A DNA stretch of 64,000 nucleotides. Source: Marisa cornuarietis (taxonomy: Eukaryota > Mollusca > Gastropoda > Architaenioglossa > Ampullariidae). Below are positions 59,545-64,000 of the stretch, piece by piece (within the stretch, counting starts at the first letter, position 1; every line of letters starts with the position of its first letter). Below the pieces are notes generated by a model that was not told the DNA's origin, did no database searches, and was given only the letters and a program-made list of their open reading frames with translations. The stretch is from NCBI GenBank assembly GCA_004794655.1, contig SMMW01000082.1, forward strand, positions 496,001 through 560,000. The letters run 5' to 3'. Both the position numbers and the translations under genes were made by a program.

Positions 59545-59623
59545 CTACTTCTGTCGTCCTCGAACACTGTGCGACTTTCGACCCCAAGCCGAACGAGTGG
59601 CATCCCAAGGAAGCTCGAACTCT
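59545..59623 (-). CDS. MSL1: MSL1 last coding exon and stop
   Basis: 79 nt with TAG at 59547-59545. EFELPWDATRSAWGRKSHSV and a basic end. F-E-L-P-W is the conserved C-terminal MSL1 motif. AATAAA complements at 59515-59520 and 58065-58070 are possible poly(A) signals. Confidence 0.92.
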
Positions 59624-62600
59624 CTGCAAGAATGATATGGGCAAGAGAAACAGCTTAGCAATAATAAGAAATGTCTATACCACCTGCTAATAAACATGAA
59701 GTGTGGTTATCTAGAGAAATGCCTTCGATAAAGGGTCAAAAGTAGGAAAAAAATCAGGCTTAATTTTTTAAAGCTTATCGTTATCATGAAATTTTTCTAT
59801 TTATGAAGAACTTTAGAAAATCTTCAGCTTGGCAGTAAGAGGGAGAAATCAATGCAGTAACACATCAGCAAGGTTGAACAATGATCTGCACGTGAAAGAT
59901 TGCCAACAGTACTTACGATGGCTCTATATGTGGAACTGCCTGGCCAAAAACCATAACAGGGACACTATCTAGGATTTCAATGTGGCTCACTGGAAAGACA
60001 ACAGAAAACAGTCATAATACTTGCAATTGAATTTTCTCAGATTTGCTTCCAGTGAGGTGGTAGTATATACATATATTCTTTTAAAAAGATAAATGCTGCA
60101 AATCTATTTGTGTGCTTTTTAAATGATGTGGATATGAAATAAAATCTACTTACACAAAAACACTATTTGAGATTAATTTTGAACTCAGCAGTACCTAACA
60201 TCTAAAATCTCTAAAGTGCAACAAGAGAACATACATTCATCTATGAAAGGGAGAAAAGTTTGAATGTCCCCTTTCTCTTCCTGAGATGTCCTGGCAGCCT
60301 TCTCCTGTTTGCCTCGCAATTTCTCAAACACCCGCTGCTCACGCATCCGCTGAATGTCCCACCTGATACAAAATATATTGAGATTTTTTCATGTGAAATA
60401 AATGAATGACGTAAAACTGAAACCTAAACATCTTATGTGCAGAAAATTAAGATTGGTTCAAAAGAGAGAATTGCTGGAATGAGAGAACCACATTTCAACC
60501 TCCCTGTAAACTAAAAACTAATTATCTTTCTCACTTTAGCTGATGCCTTTAATTATCTAATACAGCATTGGTAACCCTTACCCGATATTCATCTCCATCT
60601 GAAATGGAGGCAGTTTATGTTAATGTGGTTTGTATAATGAGATTCCATAAATTCACATTGTTGTGCACAAACACTGTGGTGCTTAATAATAAGTGAAAGA
60701 GGCAAGAAGTGTTCCATCCTGTTTAATAAATACAAAACTGTTCATCAAGCTGTGCTAAGTCTTGGACCAGACTAAACAGCAGTAAGGAATGCTGCAGTTT
60801 CTAGTCAAGAGGAAAGAAATGCTGTAGTGCTGGAAGCCATTCCCAACCCCCACTCTCTCTCATAGGCTACCCTCAAAATAATGTGAAACACTGCACAAAT
60901 TAAAATTAAGAGCCAAATTGTAAAAGGCTAAAAAAAAAAAATAAAAAAATTTAAATACACTCCAATGCAAAATACATGAACCAAACATAGTTTAGGACTT
61001 TCTTGTAGGAAAACAAAAGCAGTCTTGCAAAATTTGGTTAGGACCAAATAAATGGAGTGTTTTTGTGTAGTGATAAGAAACTGGACCCAAAATATGAACA
61101 GTGAACCAACTAATATTTTAAATCTGCTTTGTTTATAAGATCCTTTTTATTATTTTCCCCTAACAAATTAAAAGTAATCCAGAATTTTCTTCTTACTACG
61201 TGATATAACCAGCAGAGCTTTATCTCTTATAGTATTGCTTTGCCATTATGCAGAGGGTTAGAAGCTGCTCAAATAATATGCCTCTACTGTCTTAGCCCTC
61301 CATGAGGCATTCATTTAAACCAAAGCACAGAGGATTCAGACTAACTTTGATACAGTTAACAACTCACCGTTTTCTTCTTTTTTCTTCCATCTCATGTTTT
61401 TGATGTCGCTTCTGGTATGCTTCATCTGTAATATTCTGTTAAATTAAAATATAGTATTACAAAACTACAGAGTCAAGTATTACCCTATCATACAGTTAGA
61501 GAGCAAAACAGCATGGAGCCCTAAAGGAATTCTGCTGTAATAAAACCATGCAAACGCACTCCCACTGAGCTCTGAGTGTTCAGAGTATTCACTAGCACTA
61601 AATAAATCATTCAGTACTAGTGAGCATTTGCAGGTCTATTGTCATGCTTGTGAGAAGTGCATCTGAATGAAGGGCATCTGTTGTGAGCATAAATGTGCTA
61701 CTGAATCTGCTGACCTGTTCGATTGAAAATATTGTTTAGGTTGAAACGCAGGGTATTTATAGTTTATAATTCACCCTTGTAAGGGTCAAAATTAGATTTT
61801 TGAAGTGTATTTTTATGTCATTTGCATTTCACCCCATTGTGTTCATTTTTCTGCCTGCATTTACACACTACATGCTATGTGTTTGGTATAGGGTTTTAAA
61901 TGTATTCTGTAGAGTATTAAATGTATGCTAGGCTGTTTTAACAGGGTTTGCTTCTTGTTGTTCTGTTCAAAGTCCTTTGTCCAGGAAACTTAATGTCACA
62001 GCCTGTATAGCCAAAATGGCAATCATTTAATTATTACTGTAATTATTATTTTTGTTTTTGAAAACAAGTACATGTCCTGAGCACAGTTTAGCAGCCCTTT
62101 TTTGTGAAGTCAACTAGCATAGTTAGAGGGAACAAAGATGTGTAACATTTATGGTCATGCCATCTTGTAAAGTTGTTAAAGAAAGTTTCCTGTACAAAGG
62201 TAAAGATTGACCGGTTGAATTTGAAGACTAATGGACAAGCTTGCGTATATCCACAAATGTGCACTAAAACACACACACACACAAAAGCAACTATTGCAGA
62301 CATCAAACTTGTGCATGCAGTTTCCCAACTTACCTCAGTGCCCTCAAGCTGGTACCTGTTTGTCAGCATTTTGATCCTCCATCCTGGTGTCTCCACTGCC
62401 CACACAGGAAGCACATTAGATAATGCATATTTTCCTGTTTCCTACAAGACATATACTATAAAGCTAAAATAATTATATACAAATTTATTACATTTATATT
62501 ATATAACAGCCTAATTCCATAAGTTTCATCAAGTTGCAGCATGCTAACATTCAGCTTTATAGTATATTTAATGATTTTTCTGAAAGCACAAGTTTATAAA

Positions 62601-63908
62601 AAGTGAAATAGAGAGAGAGAGAGAGAGGGGGGGGGGAACAGGTGGTTTAGGCCGAGCCAGCAACTAAGGCTATATCATAGCAAGTAGCCAGTCCTGTAAA
62701 CAGATGCTACATGCAGAGAAAGAACAGCGAGCTCGAGAAGAGAGCTGAACACAGGACAGCCAACCCTCACGGTGTTGGTGACAGGCGCTGACATTTGCAC
62801 CACTGGACCGCAAAATAGAGAGAATGAACTTGGAGGACAGAAAAAAAAGAAAATTTATGGAGATAGCTACAAAGTTGGTTGGTGCTAATAAAGACTGCAA
62901 TGACAGAAAAACTACAGGATACTCCAAAACAAACTGATCAGATGAAAAGCAAACTCGGGTGTGCGTGTCAAAACTGCAAGTTCAAACAGGAGTCAAAAAT
63001 CCTGTACAACTACAACCTTGCCAAAAGTGAAATGGCAAGAAATTTACCAGTGTATTTACAAGGAGCATTCAGTTTTCAAATCAAGGTCGACAATAGACCT
63101 GGTGCAATTGGATAAACTGCATATATTTTTGCTATGGCAGTGCTAGACAATAGGGGTCACATGTACTAATAGACATAGTTAAGCTGAGGTGTTGTGATCT
63201 GCAGTCATATGACAATGTGCTATTGTGACAGTTTTGCTAAAGTTTTGAAACTTTGCTCCCAGAAGGGTAAACAATATTTGCTGGTGTCAAGTAAAAACTA
63301 TAGAAAGATTGATAATTCATGAAGGAAATCAATTATCTACTAAGTTATGTTTCCCGATGTAAAGACTAGTGAAAACAGACATAAGGATCTATGAACACAA
63401 CATAAAAAAATACAGACATGTAAATACATGTACACAAGTAAGCATTCTAGATATCCAATCCAATTCTGTGTTCTAGCATTATATGACAGTGTCTTGCAAG
63501 TCCACATTAGTCAACATACCAAACTCCCCTGTGGAGACCTCCTTTTCTTCTGGCACATCTATGGGATATTCACATGGCATATCCACAAAGCATGTAACAG
63601 GATACAAACACTCTGTCCTGAGCACAGGAGATGGGTGTGGATCTTTACTTTCTTCTTCAGCCTTCATCTCTTCGCCTTCAGACTCATCTACATCATTATC
63701 ACTTCTCTCCTTGTCTTCTTCTTCTTGCCCTTGCTCATCTTCCGCACTTTCACACTCTACTTCTGATTCATCATCACTAGAAGTTAATTCTGTTTCACAT
63801 CTTTTGTCTGCCTGTGAACTCTTTTTTGTAACTTTAGCAGGTTTTCGTAATTTTACTTGCTGCCTTGCTTGGCGTTTCCTTCTAGGTAGTGGCTCTAATT
63901 TTGTAATC
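59545..63908 (-). CDS. MSL1: MSL1, MSL-complex scaffold (partial: C-terminal 278 residues, 6 exons)
   Basis: Scaffold of the MSL complex (MSL1, MSL2, MSL3, MOF/KAT8), which acetylates histone H4 on Lys16. Six exons with agreeing phases total 838 nt. The first visible exon is basic then very acidic (SSDDESEVECESAEDEQ region). The following exons make a full PEHE domain: VETPGWRIKM, DEAYQKRHQKHEMEEKRRKR, WDIQRMREQRVFEKL, TFLPFIDE, DSVPVMVFGQAVPHI and EFELPWD near the end. The RHxKHExEEKRRKRWDIQR signature is that of MSL1, not of the other PEHE protein KANSL1. PEHE binds the MOF catalytic domain and MSL3. The N-terminal coiled coil that binds MSL2 lies beyond the right edge, so the start is missing. 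The gene is convergent with WDR12. Confidence 0.93.
59917..59989 (-). CDS. MSL1: MSL1 exon: PEHE MOF-binding strand
   Basis: 73 nt, phase 1 to phase 2. SHIEILDSVPVMVFGQAVPH, matching the V-x-A-F-G-R-P-L-P type run in other MSL1 proteins. Donor GTAAGT. Confidence 0.92.
60235..60362 (-). CDS. MSL1: MSL1 exon: PEHE WDIQR helix
   Basis: 128 nt, phase 2 to phase 1. WDIQRMREQRVFEKLRGKQE and QTFLPFIDE. Donor GTATGT. Confidence 0.93.
60363..61367 (-). other. MSL1 intron, nothing recognised
   Basis: AT-rich intron of 1 kb with an A-run near 60930. No feature seen. Confidence 0.4.
61368..61435 (-). CDS. MSL1: MSL1 exon: PEHE basic helix
   Basis: 68 nt, phase 0 to phase 2. NITDEAYQKRHQKHEMEEKR followed by RK(R). 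Donor GTGAGT. Confidence 0.93.
61436..62333 (-). other. MSL1 intron, nothing recognised
   Basis: About 0.9 kb, AT-rich, with a short (CA)n at 62271-62282. No feature seen. Confidence 0.4.
62334..62434 (-). CDS. MSL1: MSL1 exon: PEHE start
   Basis: 101 nt, phase 1 to phase 0. KYALSNVLPVWAVETPGWRI gives the P-x-W-R motif at the PEHE N-terminus. Donor GTAAGT. Confidence 0.92.
62627..62812 (+). repeat. Dispersed repeat, copy 2 (long form)
   Basis: A G-run preceded by (GA)n, then GAGCCAGCAACTAAGGCTAT, a 75-bp middle, ACAGGACAGCCAACCCTCAC and TTGGTGACAGGCGCTGA. Pairs with 18894-18998. In an MSL1 intron. Confidence 0.65.
63520..63908 (-). CDS. MSL1: MSL1 exon (first visible): basic/acidic region
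   Basis: 389 nt. Its first base completes a codon from an exon outside the window. Encodes PLPRRKRQARQQVKLRKPAK, then a long Glu/Asp/Ser stretch, then YPIDVPEEKEVSTGEF leading into PEHE. Acceptor TTTCCCAG, donor GTATGT. Confidence 0.9.
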
Positions 63909-64000
63909 CTGGGAAACAGTTAACAAATAACTTAGATTAAAAACAGTAATGCTTATAATTATAATAAACACAAAATTTATATAGTGCACACAGTCCTAAC

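Noticed and set aside
63428..63923. Two plus-strand ORFs of 112 and 146 codons
   Set aside because: Antisense to the MSL1 acidic exon; the Ser/Phe-rich product is the complement of Glu/Asp codons.
1..64000. tRNA, rRNA or other structural RNA genes
   Set aside because: By eye I found no cloverleaf with paired A and B boxes and no rRNA segment; a covariance-model scan would be needed to exclude small ones.

Overview
This is a eukaryotic, animal genomic window with three intron-rich protein-coding genes set among many transposon fragments and tandem repeats. The codon use, short exons with GT-AG introns, and the repeat mix (CR1/L2-like and RTE-like LINEs, pogo/Tigger-type TIR elements, (ATG)n and (CACT)n microsatellites) suggest an invertebrate. 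A gastropod or other lophotrochozoan mollusc is my best guess, but that is inference and not shown by any one feature. No bacterial-type operon, CRISPR array or convincing structural RNA gene was seen.

Minus strand, 39997 down to 9076: a complete Rho GTPase-activating protein gene of the ARHGAP12/ARHGAP27 type. I rebuilt 15 coding exons whose splice phases all agree, giving a 756-residue protein with order SH3 - WW - (degenerate WW-like) - WW - PH - RhoGAP. Its introns hold most of the LINE debris: 11.0-13.5 kb (intron 12), 20.3-22.6 kb (intron 5), 24.7-25.2 kb (intron 4), 30.3-31.4 kb (intron 2) and 34.8-38.0 kb (intron 1). Intron 4 begins with a 42-bp tandem array that looks derived from the splice donor itself.

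40.0-49.5 kb is a gene-free spacer between the two divergent genes. It holds a 42-bp minisatellite with higher-order structure (40485-42270), a (CACT)n tract, a pogo/Tigger-type non-autonomous element (42979-43760), a GC-richer stretch, a 79-bp satellite arranged in 233-bp trimers (45690-47495) and an (ATG)n tract.

Plus strand, 49497-57363: a complete WDR12 (yeast Ytm1) gene of 12 coding exons encoding 423 residues, with NLE domain, WD40 propeller and a basic insert. It is a PeBoW-complex subunit for 60S ribosome assembly. Its introns carry a long inverted-repeat (foldback) element and a pogo-like MITE.

Minus strand, 63908 down to 59545: the C-terminal 278 residues of MSL1, the scaffold of the MSL histone H4K16 acetyltransferase complex, with a complete PEHE domain. 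The 5' part lies beyond the window. WDR12 and MSL1 converge, with a 270-bp MITE in the gap between them.

1-9.07 kb holds the probable 3' UTR side of the ARHGAP gene and several DNA-transposon and LINE relics, including a nested insertion. The genes have no evident shared pathway; they act in Rho signalling, ribosome assembly and chromatin respectively.
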